Numbered from the stretch's first letter, positions 48,810-58,559 are shown. The stretch is DNA of 64,000 nucleotides from Bryobacterales bacterium F-183 (GCA_016865505.2 AP025252.1:1116001-1180000); one strand, 5' to 3'. The notes: a model not told the origin generated them from the sequence alone. Made by a program: numbers and translations.

Positions 48810-49831
48810 AAGGCGGCAGGTTGCTGCTGCGTCATGCAGTGCAGCGTACCCAGGCCTAGCACCAAATCCGTACACGCGATCCCCACCACATCGCGACCCG
48901 GAAATAGCTCGGCAATCGTATTCAACGCCATGCGATCATTCTTGTCCTGGAACGTCGGCACCAGCACCAGCTTGTTCGCGATGTAGAAATTCGCATAACT
49001 CGCTGGCAGCCGCTGACCATCGAAGTACACCGGCGACGGCATCGGCAAGGTCACGATCCGCAGATCCTTGCGATCCTGCAGCAGACCCAGGTTCTCGTGT
49101 GTAGGCTCGTAGTTGTAGTCGCTCTTGTCGGGCTCCAGCACCGTTACGATCGTGTGCGCATCGGTGAACCGCGTGATGTCGTCGACGTGGCCGTGCGTAT
49201 CGTCGCCCGCAATCCCATTGCGTAGCCAGATCACATCGTCGATGCCCAGATAATCGCTGAACTTCTGCTCAATCTGCGCACGCGACCATCCCGGATTCCG
49301 CGCCTGCACGTCGGACAGCAGGCACTCCTCCGTTGTGATCAACGACCCGCGGCCGTTGACGTCGATGCTGCCGCCTTCCAGCACCATGCCGGGCTCAAAG
49401 TTGTGCATCCCCAACTGCCGCGACACGAACATCGGCACCGCGTTGTCATCCAGCCAGTTGTCGTACTTCGCCCAGCCGTTGAAGATCCAGTCTGTTACCG
49501 CCACCTTCTCCGAATTCTTCACAAAAATGGGGCAAAAATCGCGAGTCCAACTGCGATTGGTCTGATAGACGTAGAAGTCCACGGCATTCAAATCCGCGTG
49601 GACCTTCTGCAAAATCTCACGTACCGATTCGCGATGATCCTCATCCTTCACCAGGATGCGGACCCGCTCCACGCGTGCCAATCGCGCGACGATCTCGCCA
49701 TACAGCCACGGGATCGGCTCAAACTTTCCGGGCCAATCCGACTCTTCATGCGGCCATGCCAGCCACGTCGCTTCATGTGGCTCCCACTCGGCTGGCATAC
49801 GAAAACCTAAGGAACGCGGGGTCGAAATCAT
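48806..49831 (-). CDS. aguA: Agmatine deiminase
   Basis: A 341-residue PAD-family enzyme. MPAEWEPHEATWLAWPHEESDWPG at the start is typical (key part EWEPHEATWLAWP). NRSWTRDFCPIFV, GMVLEGGSIDVNGRG and GDDTHGHVDDITRF hold substrate-binding Asp/Glu/His, and the nucleophile is Cys332 in GTLHCMTQQ. It converts agmatine to N-carbamoylputrescine and ammonia. The start overlaps the aguB stop by ATGA and the stop overlaps the DUF2238 start. With aguB it forms the agmatine route to putrescine. An arginine decarboxylase to feed it is not seen in the window. Confidence 0.94.
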   Translation of the reverse strand: MISTPRSLGFRMPAEWEPHEATWLAWPHEESDWPGKFEPIPWLYGEIVARLARVERVRILVKDEDHRESVREILQKVHADLNAVDFYVYQTNRSWTRDFCPIFVKNSEKVAVTDWIFNGWAKYDNWLDDNAVPMFVSRQLGMHNFEPGMVLEGGSIDVNGRGSLITTEECLLSDVQARNPGWSRAQIEQKFSDYLGIDDVIWLRNGIAGDDTHGHVDDITRFTDAHTIVTVLEPDKSDYNYEPTHENLGLLQDRKDLRIVTLPMPSPVYFDGQRLPASYANFYIANKLVLVPTFQDKNDRMALNTIAELFPGRDVVGIACTDLVLGLGTLHCMTQQQPAAL

Positions 49832-50712
49832 GATGCCCAGCGCTTGGTGATGCCGTCGTACGCATCAATGCGGCGATCTCGGAAGAAAGGCCAGTTGCGG
49901 CGGACTTCGTCCTGCAGAGCTGGGTCGATCTCGCCAACCAAAATCTCTTCTTTATCCGACGACGCCTGCTGCAAGATGCGGCCAAACGGATCGGCGAGGA
50001 ACGAATTGCCCCAGAACTCCAGGCCATTGTCCGGCGTACCTTCAAAGCCGATGCGATTCACAGCCGCGACGTAGATGCCGTTGGCAATCGCATGCGACCG
50101 CTGAATGGTCCGCCAGGCGTCCAACTGCGCCTCGCCGTACTGCTCCTTCTCATGCGGATGCCAGCCGATGGCCGTCGGATAGAACAGAATCGACGCGCCC
50201 TGCATCGCGGTGAGACGGGCGCCTTCGGGGTACCACTGATCCCAACACACCAGCACGCCGATGCGGCCAAACGGCGTATCAAAGTTCTTGAACCCGATGT
50301 CGCCGGGCGTAAAGTAAAACTTTTCGAAGTACAGCGGGTCGTCCGGGATGTGCATCTTACGGTAGATGCCCTGCAATTCGCCGTCGGCATTCAGGATCGC
50401 GGCGGTGTTGTGATAGAGGCCCTGCGCGCGCTTTTCAAACAGCGATGAGACCACGACTACCTTCAGCTCTTTGGCCAGCTTGCCGATGGCATCCGTAGAT
50501 TCGCCGGGGATCGGCTCGGCGAGGTCGAACAACTCTGCGCTTTCGATGCGGCAGAAGTACTGAGACCGGAACAGCTCCTGCAAACAGATGACCTGCGCGC
50601 CCATGGCGGCGGCCTCCCGGATCTTGACAAGGGCCTTTTCCAGGTTCTCCTTGGCGTCGGTGGAACAGCTCATCTGCACGAGCCCGACGCGACATTTAGC
50701 GTTCTGCTGCAT
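49828..50712 (-). CDS. aguB: N-carbamoylputrescine amidase
   Basis: 294 residues from the ATG at 50712; the frame is open 12 codons further but would run into the divergent M14 gene's start. A carbon-nitrogen hydrolase with the complete catalytic triad: E46 in CLQELF, K119 in IYRKMH and C156 in VLVCWDQWYPE. FYFTPGDIGFKNF and QRSHAIANGIYVAAVNRIG are typical for the plant/bacterial AguB group. It releases putrescine, CO2 and ammonia. First gene of a leftward operon with aguA and the DUF2238 gene, all coupled by 4-base overlaps. Confidence 0.93.
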   Translation of the reverse strand: MQQNAKCRVGLVQMSCSTDAKENLEKALVKIREAAAMGAQVICLQELFRSQYFCRIESAELFDLAEPIPGESTDAIGKLAKELKVVVVSSLFEKRAQGLYHNTAAILNADGELQGIYRKMHIPDDPLYFEKFYFTPGDIGFKNFDTPFGRIGVLVCWDQWYPEGARLTAMQGASILFYPTAIGWHPHEKEQYGEAQLDAWRTIQRSHAIANGIYVAAVNRIGFEGTPDNGLEFWGNSFLADPFGRILQQASSDKEEILVGEIDPALQDEVRRNWPFFRDRRIDAYDGITKRWAS

Positions 50713-50729
50713 AGTACTATTGTCCTCTA

Positions 50730-53222
50730 ATGACGTACCGTGCTTCATTGCTCGCAGTCACGCTGGCGAGCGCTATTTTCGCGGCCGTCCCCACTCCGAA
50801 AGAGCATTTCGGATTCACCCCGGGTGACGAACGCAAGATGGTCAACTACGCCGAGACTGTTGCGTATTTCCAAAAGCTCGAAAAATCGACGGACCGCCTG
50901 AAGCTTGAGCGGTTCGGTACCTCCACCGATGGCCGCCCCATGTACGTCGCGATCATCTCGTCAGCCGACAATATCAAAAAGCTGGCGCAATACAAAGAAA
51001 TGAACCGCAAGCTGGCGTTGGGCCTCGCATCGCCCGCAGAAGCCAAGACCCTTGCCAAGCAGAGCAAGGCCATTGTCTGGATCGACGCCGGCATCCATAG
51101 CTCTGAGGTCGCGCCCGTGCAGCACATGCCGGACCTCGCGTATAAGCTCCTTGCCGATGAGTCCGACGAGGTCAAGCGCATCCGTGAAAATGTCATCACG
51201 CTGCAGGTGTTGAGCATCAACCCCGACGGTACGGATTGGCTGAACGAGTGGTATCGCGCCAATGCCGGTTCGCCCTATGAAAACGCGCCGATGGTGAAGC
51301 TTTATCACAAGTACGCGGGGCATGATAACAACCGCGACTGGTACATGATGAACCTGGTGGAGACACGCCATGTCACCAAACTGCTGTTCCACGAATGGTT
51401 CCCGCAGATCGTGTACAACCAGCATCAAACCGCGCCGTATCCTGCGCGGATTTTCATCCCGCCGTATGGCGAACCGCTGAATCCCAACATCCCGGCCACG
51501 ATCATGGAAGGCATCAACGGATTGGGGTCGGTGATGAAAGAGCGCCTTGCGCGCGAAGGCAAAACCGGCGCGATTTCGTACGTCGGCTTCGACGCCTGGT
51601 GGAATGGCGGCTTGCGGTCCGTACCTGCATTCCACAATATGCACGGCATTTTGACGGAAACCGCTGGCTGGGGCTACGCGCAGTCGCGCACCGTCAATCC
51701 CAAAGACTTTCCAGAACGCTTCGCCAACGGCATCCCCACTCGCGAACCTTCGGTGTTCTATCCGATGCCGTGGATGGGCGGCAAGTGGGATCTGCGGGAC
51801 GCGATTGAGTACAACCTCACCGTCGACTTCGCGATCCTCGATCACGCGGCTGTACGTAGCGACCACTTCCTCACCAAAGCCTGGGAAGTGGCGCGCAACA
51901 ACATCGAATCGAAGCAGGGCGCGGTGGCGTACGCCGTGTCGCCCGAGCAGTGGGACCCATCGAGCGCCAAAGAGATGCTGTCCCGTCTGGCGATGGGCGG
52001 CGTGGCTATCAAGCGTGCCAACGCTCCGTTTGAAGCAGACGGCAAGAAGTTCCCTGAGGGTACGGCGGTGATGCTGACCTCGCAACCCTTCCGCGGTTAT
52101 CTTGTCGACCTCATGGAGCCGCACAAGTATCCGGAGCTGAAGGTGGGTACGACAGGTCCAACCAAGCGGCCGTACGATTCCGCGGGTTGGACGTTGAACA
52201 TGCTGATGGGCGTGAAGGTAGACCGCATCAATACGCCGTTCAACGCCAAGTTGGAGGACATGCCGGCGGAGATCCCACTGGGTCCCGCCTCGAAGGACCA
52301 CAAGGAGAATTCGTCGTTCCTGTTCACCGCGCAGCAACTCAGCGCGGGCAAGAAGGTACGTTGGGCGAAGGACGGCACGATCCTCACGGAAGGCGACGCC
52401 GGCTTCAACAATGCGGCTTGGGAACTCGCCCCGCCTCGGGTTGGTATCTACGAACCGCATTCCACCAACATGGACGCGGGCTGGACCGACTGGACGCTCG
52501 ACTATTACAAGATTCCGCACACGATGTTGAAGGATGCGGACTTCAAGAAGGGCGACCTCAAAGCGAAGTACGACACCATCATCCTGGCGTCGCAAGCGAT
52601 GAACTCCATCCTGCACGGCATTCGCGATGGTGAAGGTCGCGGCGGACGCGCGGGTGGTGAGGAGGGCGGCTCACGCCAACGTCCCGAGTTCACCGGAGGT
52701 CTGGAAGTGGAGGGCGTCGCAAACCTGCAGAAGTTTGTACGCGACGGCGGTACGCTTCTTGCGTTCGACCAGGCCACGGAACTTCCCGCTTCCTTGTTCC
52801 CGCTTCCGGTTCGCTTGAACCTTCGTACAGGTGAAGGCGGCGGAGAGGGCGGCTACTATTGCCCGGGTTCGCTGATCCGCATCACGGTGGACCCCAAGAA
52901 TCCGCTGGCCTTTGGCATGCAGGAAGAGGCCATCGCGTACTCGCAAGGTGGCCAGGCGTTCGACATCACCTTGATGCGCGAATTCAACACTGGCGATCGC
53001 GAAACCAAGACTGTTGCGTCTTATGCCCGCAAGGATCTGTTGGCCTCCGGATGGATCTCCGGCGAACGGCAGGTGCTGGGCAAGGGCATCATGATGGAAG
53101 CGACCCATGGCAAAGGCAAGGTGGTTTTGTACGGCTTCCGTCCGCAGTTCCGCGGCCAGTCGTTTGGTACGTTTAAGCTGGTCTTGAACGCTATCTATCT
53201 GGCTTCCGCGAAAACTCTGTGA
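50730..53222 (+). CDS. M14 zinc carboxypeptidase with C-terminal amidotransferase-like domain, secreted
   Basis: An 830-residue protein with a signal peptide (residues ~1-19, ASAIFAAVP). The M14 domain (about 35-400) shows zinc ligands H123 and E126 in GIHSSEV, the NRD segment at 201-203 and a further His in YNQHQT (232). From about residue 570 a GATase1/ThuA-like fold appears: DTIILASQAMNSIL, then LQKFVRDGGTLLAFDQAT and GKVVLYGFRPQFRG. This two-domain form is common in Acidobacteria and Bacteroidetes and should trim peptides outside the inner membrane. Its stop overlaps the next start by GTGA. Divergent from aguB with a 17-bp gap. Confidence 0.87.
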   Translation: MTYRASLLAVTLASAIFAAVPTPKEHFGFTPGDERKMVNYAETVAYFQKLEKSTDRLKLERFGTSTDGRPMYVAIISSADNIKKLAQYKEMNRKLALGLASPAEAKTLAKQSKAIVWIDAGIHSSEVAPVQHMPDLAYKLLADESDEVKRIRENVITLQVLSINPDGTDWLNEWYRANAGSPYENAPMVKLYHKYAGHDNNRDWYMMNLVETRHVTKLLFHEWFPQIVYNQHQTAPYPARIFIPPYGEPLNPNIPATIMEGINGLGSVMKERLAREGKTGAISYVGFDAWWNGGLRSVPAFHNMHGILTETAGWGYAQSRTVNPKDFPERFANGIPTREPSVFYPMPWMGGKWDLRDAIEYNLTVDFAILDHAAVRSDHFLTKAWEVARNNIESKQGAVAYAVSPEQWDPSSAKEMLSRLAMGGVAIKRANAPFEADGKKFPEGTAVMLTSQPFRGYLVDLMEPHKYPELKVGTTGPTKRPYDSAGWTLNMLMGVKVDRINTPFNAKLEDMPAEIPLGPASKDHKENSSFLFTAQQLSAGKKVRWAKDGTILTEGDAGFNNAAWELAPPRVGIYEPHSTNMDAGWTDWTLDYYKIPHTMLKDADFKKGDLKAKYDTIILASQAMNSILHGIRDGEGRGGRAGGEEGGSRQRPEFTGGLEVEGVANLQKFVRDGGTLLAFDQATELPASLFPLPVRLNLRTGEGGGEGGYYCPGSLIRITVDPKNPLAFGMQEEAIAYSQGGQAFDITLMREFNTGDRETKTVASYARKDLLASGWISGERQVLGKGIMMEATHGKGKVVLYGFRPQFRGQSFGTFKLVLNAIYLASAKTL

Positions 53223-54127
53223 GACGTTTCCTTATCTTTACGCTGCTGATCACCACGGCAGCTTGTTCGATCCGCAAGACGGCGGTGCGGTCCATGGCGA
53301 CCGCACTGTCCGGTGCGGCCGACGAGTTCGCCAAAGACGAAGACCCCGAACTCATCAAAGGTGCGCTTCCCTTCAGTCTCAAGCTGATGGAGACGGTTCT
53401 TCGCGAAGACCCCAAAAATACTGAGATTCTGGTCTCGCTCTGCAAGGGCTTTTCACAGTATGCCTACGGCTTTGTGCTGCAGGACGCGGAAGAGATCGAG
53501 GACAAAGATCGTGTGGCGGCGCAGGCTGGCAAGGCTCGCGCCGTCAAGCTGTTTTTGCGTGGACGGAACTACGGTCTGCGCTATCTCGAACAGAAGCGCC
53601 CCACGTTCTCCGCGGACCTGAAGGCAGACCCCAAAAAGGCTGTACAGTCGCTCACCAAGGCGGATGTCGATGTCGTGTTCTGGACGGCCGTAGGCTGGGC
53701 GGGCGCGATCTCTGTGTCCAAAGACATGTTCATGCTGCCGCAGTTGACCCAGATTGAAGCACTTATCAATCGCGCCTTGGAATTGGACGAAACATACGAC
53801 AAGGGCGCCCTGCACGGCTTTCTGATGACGTACGAAATGGCGCGTCCTTTTGCTCCAGTGGACCGCGCCGCGGCGTTAGCCAAGACGCACTACGAACGCG
53901 CTTTGGCGTTGAGCAACGGCAAGCTTGCGGGACTGCATGTCGCGTATGCTGAGTCCGCCATGGTGGCGCTGAAGAATCGCGCGGAGTTTGACCGCTTGTT
54001 GAACCTCGCGCTTAAGATCGACCCCAACGAAGCGCCGGAAAATCGCGTGATCAACCTGATCTTCCAGCGCCGCGCCAAGTTCCTGCAATCCCGCGCCAAT
54101 CGCCTGTTCCCCGCTCCCCGGCCCTAA
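53219..54127 (+). CDS. TatT-like lipoprotein (TRAP-associated T component family)
   Basis: A 302-residue lipoprotein from a GTG start (lipobox LLITTAAC, Cys16). The body is all-helical and repeated, as in the TatT (Tp0956-like) family: KGALPFSLKLMETVLRED, LVSLCKGFSQYAYGFV and, near the end, FDRLLNLALKIDPNEAPENRVINLI in short form. The known protein forms a trimer with TPR-like pores and pairs with a periplasmic ligand-binding TRAP protein. No TRAP permease or binding protein gene is in the window, so the name marks a family, not a role. Coupled to the M14 peptidase by GTGA. Confidence 0.75.
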   Translation: MRRFLIFTLLITTAACSIRKTAVRSMATALSGAADEFAKDEDPELIKGALPFSLKLMETVLREDPKNTEILVSLCKGFSQYAYGFVLQDAEEIEDKDRVAAQAGKARAVKLFLRGRNYGLRYLEQKRPTFSADLKADPKKAVQSLTKADVDVVFWTAVGWAGAISVSKDMFMLPQLTQIEALINRALELDETYDKGALHGFLMTYEMARPFAPVDRAAALAKTHYERALALSNGKLAGLHVAYAESAMVALKNRAEFDRLLNLALKIDPNEAPENRVINLIFQRRAKFLQSRANRLFPAPRP

Positions 54128-54630
54128 AACGCCTCGTCTGCCGACGGACCATACATACCCGGAATCGCGACGTCGTTCAGGCGAAGGTACAGCCCGAGTT
54201 GCGCGCGATGGTGCACCATGTGGTTAATCGTGCTGCGAACCACATCCGGCCGCGCGCCGGACGACGAGTAGTCTTTATACCGGAAGGTCCACGTCTTCTT
54301 CATATCCTCATCCGTAGCGTTGGCAATCGCCTTACGCCCGCGCTCCACACACGCCTCAAACTTCTCCATTAGTGCTCGGCTGCTGGCGCTCACCTCCGGT
54401 TGGAAGTTCTCCGGCAGCACAAACTCTTCGCTTTCGAGCATGAACGCGGGCCATCCCGGCAGGTCCGCGATGTGGGTCGCCAGCCGGTTCAACGTCATCG
54501 ACTTCGGGTGCGGACGATAGTCCGAAAGGCCCGGCGTCTCCAGGTTCACGCGCTCCAACATACGGCGCGTCTGTTCCACTTCCCGTTCGTAATCGAAGCA
54601 AATCGTCTGGCAGAGTGTTTTGTTTTCCAT
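54124..54630 (-). CDS. DinB-family four-helix protein
   Basis: A 168-residue DinB/YfiT-like bundle. The metal-binding His set is recognisable: RLATHIADLPGW in helix 2 and MVHHRAQLGLYLRL in helix 4 (NHMVHHRAQ). Family members act as thiol transferases (bacillithiol, mycothiol) or have unknown roles. It is divergent from a YafY-type regulator with 64 bp between, a pairing seen often in bacteria. The regulator is therefore a likely controller. Stop overlaps the convergent TatT-like gene by four bases. Confidence 0.85.
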   Translation of the reverse strand: MENKTLCQTICFDYEREVEQTRRMLERVNLETPGLSDYRPHPKSMTLNRLATHIADLPGWPAFMLESEEFVLPENFQPEVSASSRALMEKFEACVERGRKAIANATDEDMKKTWTFRYKDYSSSGARPDVVRSTINHMVHHRAQLGLYLRLNDVAIPGMYGPSADEAF

Positions 54631-54694
54631 GACCTGAGCGTACAGGCCATTGCGGACACTTTCTGTCCTCGATGTGTGCGACTCTGAAATCGCA

Positions 54695-55663
54695 ATGCTC
54701 GAAACGTCAGCGCGTTTACTTCGCCTGCTCGGTCTGTTTCAGGGCCGCCGTTATTGGTCCGGAGCGGACCTTGCCAGTCGCCTGGAAGTCACCCCGCGCA
54801 CACTTCGACGCGATGTCGATAAGCTGCGGTCTTTGGGGTACCCGATTCATTCCACGTCTGGCGTGGAGGGTGGCTATCAGATGGGCGCGGGTAGCGACAT
54901 GCCGCCTCTATTGCTCGAAGACGATGAAGCGGTGGCCGTTGTTGTTGGACTGAGGTCCAACACTTTGGGCGGGATTCAGGGCGTGGAAGAATCGAGCCTC
55001 CGAGCGCTGTCGAAGATGGAACAGCTTCTTCCGCCCAGGCTGGCAACTCGTGTTGCAGCGTTGCAGTCCATGGTGGTGAGAGCGCCCCGTCAAACGAAGT
55101 ACGCGCCACCGGTGAGCGCCAACCTCATCTCGTACATCGCGGGCGCCTGCCGCGACCTGCAGCAACTCCACTTCGACTATGCAGACCACAAGGGCGCGCC
55201 CTCGCGGCGCACTGTGGAACCCCATCGCCTGGTACACTTCGGCCGCCGTTGGTACCTCGTCGCCTGGGACACCGCCCGCAAAGACTGGCGTACCTTCCGC
55301 GCCGATCGAATCGCTGCCAAGAACACCCAAACCGGCCCCAAATTCACCCCGCGAACGCCGCCCGCGCAGGATCTTGCCGAGTACGTCTCACGCGGACTTT
55401 GGCAGGCCCCGGCACGCAAAGCCAGGGTGAAGCTGCTGGCCGCTGCGGAAGCGATGTCGCAACGCATACCCGCACAGTTCGGTATCATCGAGCCCATCGA
55501 CAAGCATTCCTGTTGGTTTGAAACCAGCGGGCAAAGTTACGAAAGTCTGGCGATGCATCTTGTCTTGATCGGAACCGATTTCGAAGTCCAGCAACCTGCT
55601 GAGCTGGTGGAACACGTCCGCGCCATCGCCCAGCGTTACGCCAAGGCATGCTCCGCCGCCTGA
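54695..55663 (+). CDS. HTH/WYL transcription regulator (YafY family)
   Basis: About 322 residues from the ATG at 54695 (MLETSARLLRLLGLF); a frame open 15 codons upstream adds nothing conserved. HTH_11 domain at residues ~1-60 (WSGADLASRLEVTPRTLRRDVDKLRSLGYPI: key RTLRRDVDKL). Then a WYL domain (about 135-225) with HRLVHFGRRWYLVAWD in place of the WYL signature, and a C-terminal WCX part. It should bind DNA as a dimer and sense a ligand or nucleic acid through WYL. It may control the divergent dinB-like gene. The end overlaps the next gene's start by 16 bp. Confidence 0.87.
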   Translation: MLETSARLLRLLGLFQGRRYWSGADLASRLEVTPRTLRRDVDKLRSLGYPIHSTSGVEGGYQMGAGSDMPPLLLEDDEAVAVVVGLRSNTLGGIQGVEESSLRALSKMEQLLPPRLATRVAALQSMVVRAPRQTKYAPPVSANLISYIAGACRDLQQLHFDYADHKGAPSRRTVEPHRLVHFGRRWYLVAWDTARKDWRTFRADRIAAKNTQTGPKFTPRTPPAQDLAEYVSRGLWQAPARKARVKLLAAAEAMSQRIPAQFGIIEPIDKHSCWFETSGQSYESLAMHLVLIGTDFEVQQPAELVEHVRAIAQRYAKACSAA

Positions 55664-57189
55664 ACCCATCGTGGCTCGTCGCTCTCATCCCGCTGTGGAT
55701 GATCTGGCAGTTTGGATCGCCTCTGCCGGTGTTCGACGACTGGGATTTCCTCTTCCAACTACATAGCGCGGCGGAGCGAGGCGAGCTTCTCAAGCTGCTG
55801 CCCCTTCAGGCCAACGAAAGCCGCCCGCTCTTTCCGCGACTGATTGCGCTACCTCTCGACCGTGCCTTTGGCGGCGACCTGCGGGCACGCATGGTCGTGA
55901 CGTGGCTGCTGATGTGTGTCACCGCATGGCTGTTGTCGAGACTCGGCAACAGCTTGTCTCCTGCGCCCAGGCGCGGCGCTATCCTTCTGCTTACCAATGC
56001 CCTTTTGTTCGCGCCAATCCAGCTCGAAAACTGGCTTTGGGGAAATCAGCTGATGTTTGTGATGCCGCTGCCCTGTCTGGCCGGCATCCTGTATCTTCTC
56101 TGTCATCCGCCGCGTGTTCATGCCGCTCACGTCGCTGGCGCGTGCGTACTGGCCGGTATCGCGACATGGTCCTTTGCGAATGGCCTTCTTTGCTGGGTGG
56201 CTGTGCTGGCTTGCCTCGCGCTGCGGCGAGCCGGGCTGTTAAGCCTGCTGGTCGCTCTAGCTGCATTTGGAATCAATGCCGCTTTGTATTTTTCAGATCT
56301 CTATGTGGCTCGCCGGGACGCTTGGTATGCCGTCCGGCATCCGCTCGAGGCGATCCGCTTCCTGCTGTCGCTGATCGGATCGCCGTTTGCGCTGGGGCAC
56401 GATCTCATCGCGCCATTGATCGGTGCCGTCGCTGTTTTCGCGCTGGCGGCAGCCACGTGGCGGCAACGCCGCAATGCGACGGCGTACCCATTCCTGGTGC
56501 TGGCCGCTTACGCGCTCGTCTCGCTCGCGGTGGTTACCTCTGGGCGTTTGGAAATGGGCGCATCGCAGGCCTTTGCCTCGCGCTACACCACAGTGGCGGT
56601 GCTTGTGTATGTCGCGCTCGCATGGCTGCTGTCCGCTACCTTGCCGGCGAACCGATGGGCTGTGCTGGCATGGTGTGTCGTGTTCGCGATGCATACCGGA
56701 CATTCTTACTTTGCGATACGCGCGGCGGGAATCAATGCTCGAGCCAGCAGGTTTGCGCACCTCTGCCTCTCGCTGCCGCGACCCACGGAAGGCGACTGAG
56801 CCGTCTATCAGACATATCCAAACGCCCAGCATCCGCTGCAGGTGGCGCCGGTGCTCGAAGGTTTTGGCGTGCTGCACCGCATTCCTGTCGACGTCCCGCG
56901 CAGCGATGCCCAGCCGGATCCGTCGGTCGCGCTGGTGAACATGCAGACGAATACGATGGCGGATCATCGTTGGCGCATCAGCGGCACGGTTCATACACCA
57001 ACAACGCCGGACGCGGTCTTGTTTGTCGCGGATGGCCAGGTATGGGCCGCTGCATTCCCGCATCCGGCAGAAAAGGCAGAGGGCGCCTATACCTTCAGCG
57101 CCACTCTGCCTTCTGCAATCCGTCAGGTTCGTGTGTACACCTTCCGGCAAGGCGCCCCATGGACCTTCGCCGCCGCCGCAAAGCCCTAG
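55648..57189 (+). pseudogene. Multi-pass membrane protein gene interrupted by an in-frame TGA
   Basis: The first part (383 codons, to the TGA at 56797-56799) encodes about ten membrane helices, beginning MLRRLNPSWLVALIPLW, with FDDWDF (acidic, as in GT-C glycosyltransferases) in the first loop. After TGA the same frame stays open for 129 codons: AVYQTYPNAQHPLQVAPVLEGFGVLHR and a soluble beta-like tail ending AAAAKP, with TAG at 57187. Related membrane proteins end with such a YP...LxxLGV segment followed by a soluble domain. A nonsense change (for example TGG or CGA to TGA) is the simplest reading; two separate genes or readthrough are alternatives. The gene overlaps the regulator by 16 bp. 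Confidence 0.65.
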
Positions 57190-58472
57190 ACCTTTTCCGG
57201 CACCACATACGGCGCGCGATACTTGCGCGTCCAGAATGCATTTGCCTCCGCATCGCCCACGTACTTCATCGTCGCCGGATCAAACTTCAACTCACGCTGC
57301 AGCCGGTACGACGCGTTGCCCTGGTGGCACATGGCCGTCGAGATCGCGGTCTCTTCGATCTCGGCATGCAACAGTTTGCGATCCCGCGCGCGCACGGCTT
57401 CGGCAAAGTTGGCGAAATGGTCGATGTTCGCCGGGATGTCTGTGATGTCGGGCTCGGGCTTCTTATTGCGGCCCAGAGTGACGGTCATCTTGCCATTCGC
57501 CGCGATGTGCATTTGGCCTTTGGATCCCCAAAAATCCCACTGCATCGGCTCCGGCGTGTACAGCCCACGCAACTGCCCGACGATCTGCGCGCCGTCGTCG
57601 TAGGTCCACACCACGTTCTGCGTATTCGGCGTCTGCCCCTGGTCTTTGTACCCAAAGCGACCGCCCGTCGAATAGACCTTGCTGGGCATTTTGCGATTCA
57701 TCGCCCACCGCACGATGTCGATCATGTGGATGCCGTTGTTGCCCAACTCGCCGTTACCAAAATCCCAGAACCAGTGCCAGTTATAGTGGACAAGATTTTC
57801 ATGATACGGCTGCATGGGTGCGGGTCCGAGCCAGAGGTCCCAATTGAGCCAACCGGGTACGGGCGCATTGGGCTTGAAGCCGATCGAGTCGCGATTCCCC
57901 GGAAAGATAAAGTTGCCTTGGTAGATGTCGCCGATCAACCCGCCGTGCAGGAGTTCGACAGCCTTGCGCCAAGGTCCCCAAAAGCGCCGCTGCGTGCCGC
58001 CTTGCGCGATGCGATTGTACTTGCGGGCGGTTTCCACCAGCTTGATGCCTTCATAGATGTTGTGGGACACCGGCTTTTCGACGTACACATCCTTGCCGGC
58101 CTGCATCGCCCAGATCGCCGTCAGCGCGTGCCAGTGGTTGGTGGTGGCGATGGTCACCGCGTCGATGTTTTTGTCGTCAAACACCCGGCGCATGTCGGAT
58201 TCGACGCGCGGACCCTTGCCCGTCCGCGCCTTGATCTCCGAAGCAGCCTTTTCGGCGCGATTGGTATCGGGGTCGACGACGGCGGCCACTTCGATGCCGG
58301 CGACTGGCGCCATCTCTTTGATGTGAGCGGTCCCGCGGGATCCCACGCCGATCACAGCCACCCGAACGCGGTCATTCGCCTGAGCCCAGCCAGTAGTGGC
58401 GGAAGCGGCAGCGGCAACGGCGCCCGCCGTCATCAGGAATTGGCGCCGCGAGGATGCGGAGATTGGTCTCAT
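57186..58472 (-). CDS. Gfo/Idh/MocA-family oxidoreductase, TAT-exported
   Basis: 428 residues from the ATG at 58472. SSRRQFLMTAGAVAAAA is a twin-arginine signal. The Rossmann motif RVAVIGVGSRGTAH begins near residue 38, the family EKP motif is in KDVYVEKPVSHN and the catalytic-side His/Asp region in NNGIHMIDIVRWA. GNRDSIGFKPNAPVPGWLNWDLW-type segments (key PVPGWLNWDLWLGPA) mark the secreted branch common in Acidobacteria and Planctomycetes. It likely oxidises or epimerises a sugar with a tightly bound NAD(P). The longer frame toward the tRNA is not used. Stop overlaps the interrupted membrane gene by two to three bases. Confidence 0.88.
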   Translation of the reverse strand: MRPISASSRRQFLMTAGAVAAAASATTGWAQANDRVRVAVIGVGSRGTAHIKEMAPVAGIEVAAVVDPDTNRAEKAASEIKARTGKGPRVESDMRRVFDDKNIDAVTIATTNHWHALTAIWAMQAGKDVYVEKPVSHNIYEGIKLVETARKYNRIAQGGTQRRFWGPWRKAVELLHGGLIGDIYQGNFIFPGNRDSIGFKPNAPVPGWLNWDLWLGPAPMQPYHENLVHYNWHWFWDFGNGELGNNGIHMIDIVRWAMNRKMPSKVYSTGGRFGYKDQGQTPNTQNVVWTYDDGAQIVGQLRGLYTPEPMQWDFWGSKGQMHIAANGKMTVTLGRNKKPEPDITDIPANIDHFANFAEAVRARDRKLLHAEIEETAISTAMCHQGNASYRLQRELKFDPATMKYVGDAEANAFWTRKYRAPYVVPEKV

Positions 58473-58559
58473 ATTTTCTAAGCCTACACTGCCCGGCGGC
58501 GTCGCCACCAAGGTTGGAAAACGGAGTTCCGCAATGTTAAACTCAAGTGGAGCCAAAGT

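Noticed and set aside
56797-56799. Selenocysteine at the in-frame TGA
   Set aside because: The bases after the TGA show no clear SECIS-like stem-loop, and the position is not a redox motif.
55902-58481. An 859-codon open frame on the plus strand
   Set aside because: It runs antisense to the Gfo/Idh/MocA gene and across the membrane protein gene; the translation is Arg/His-rich low complexity. GC-rich third positions of the real genes create it.
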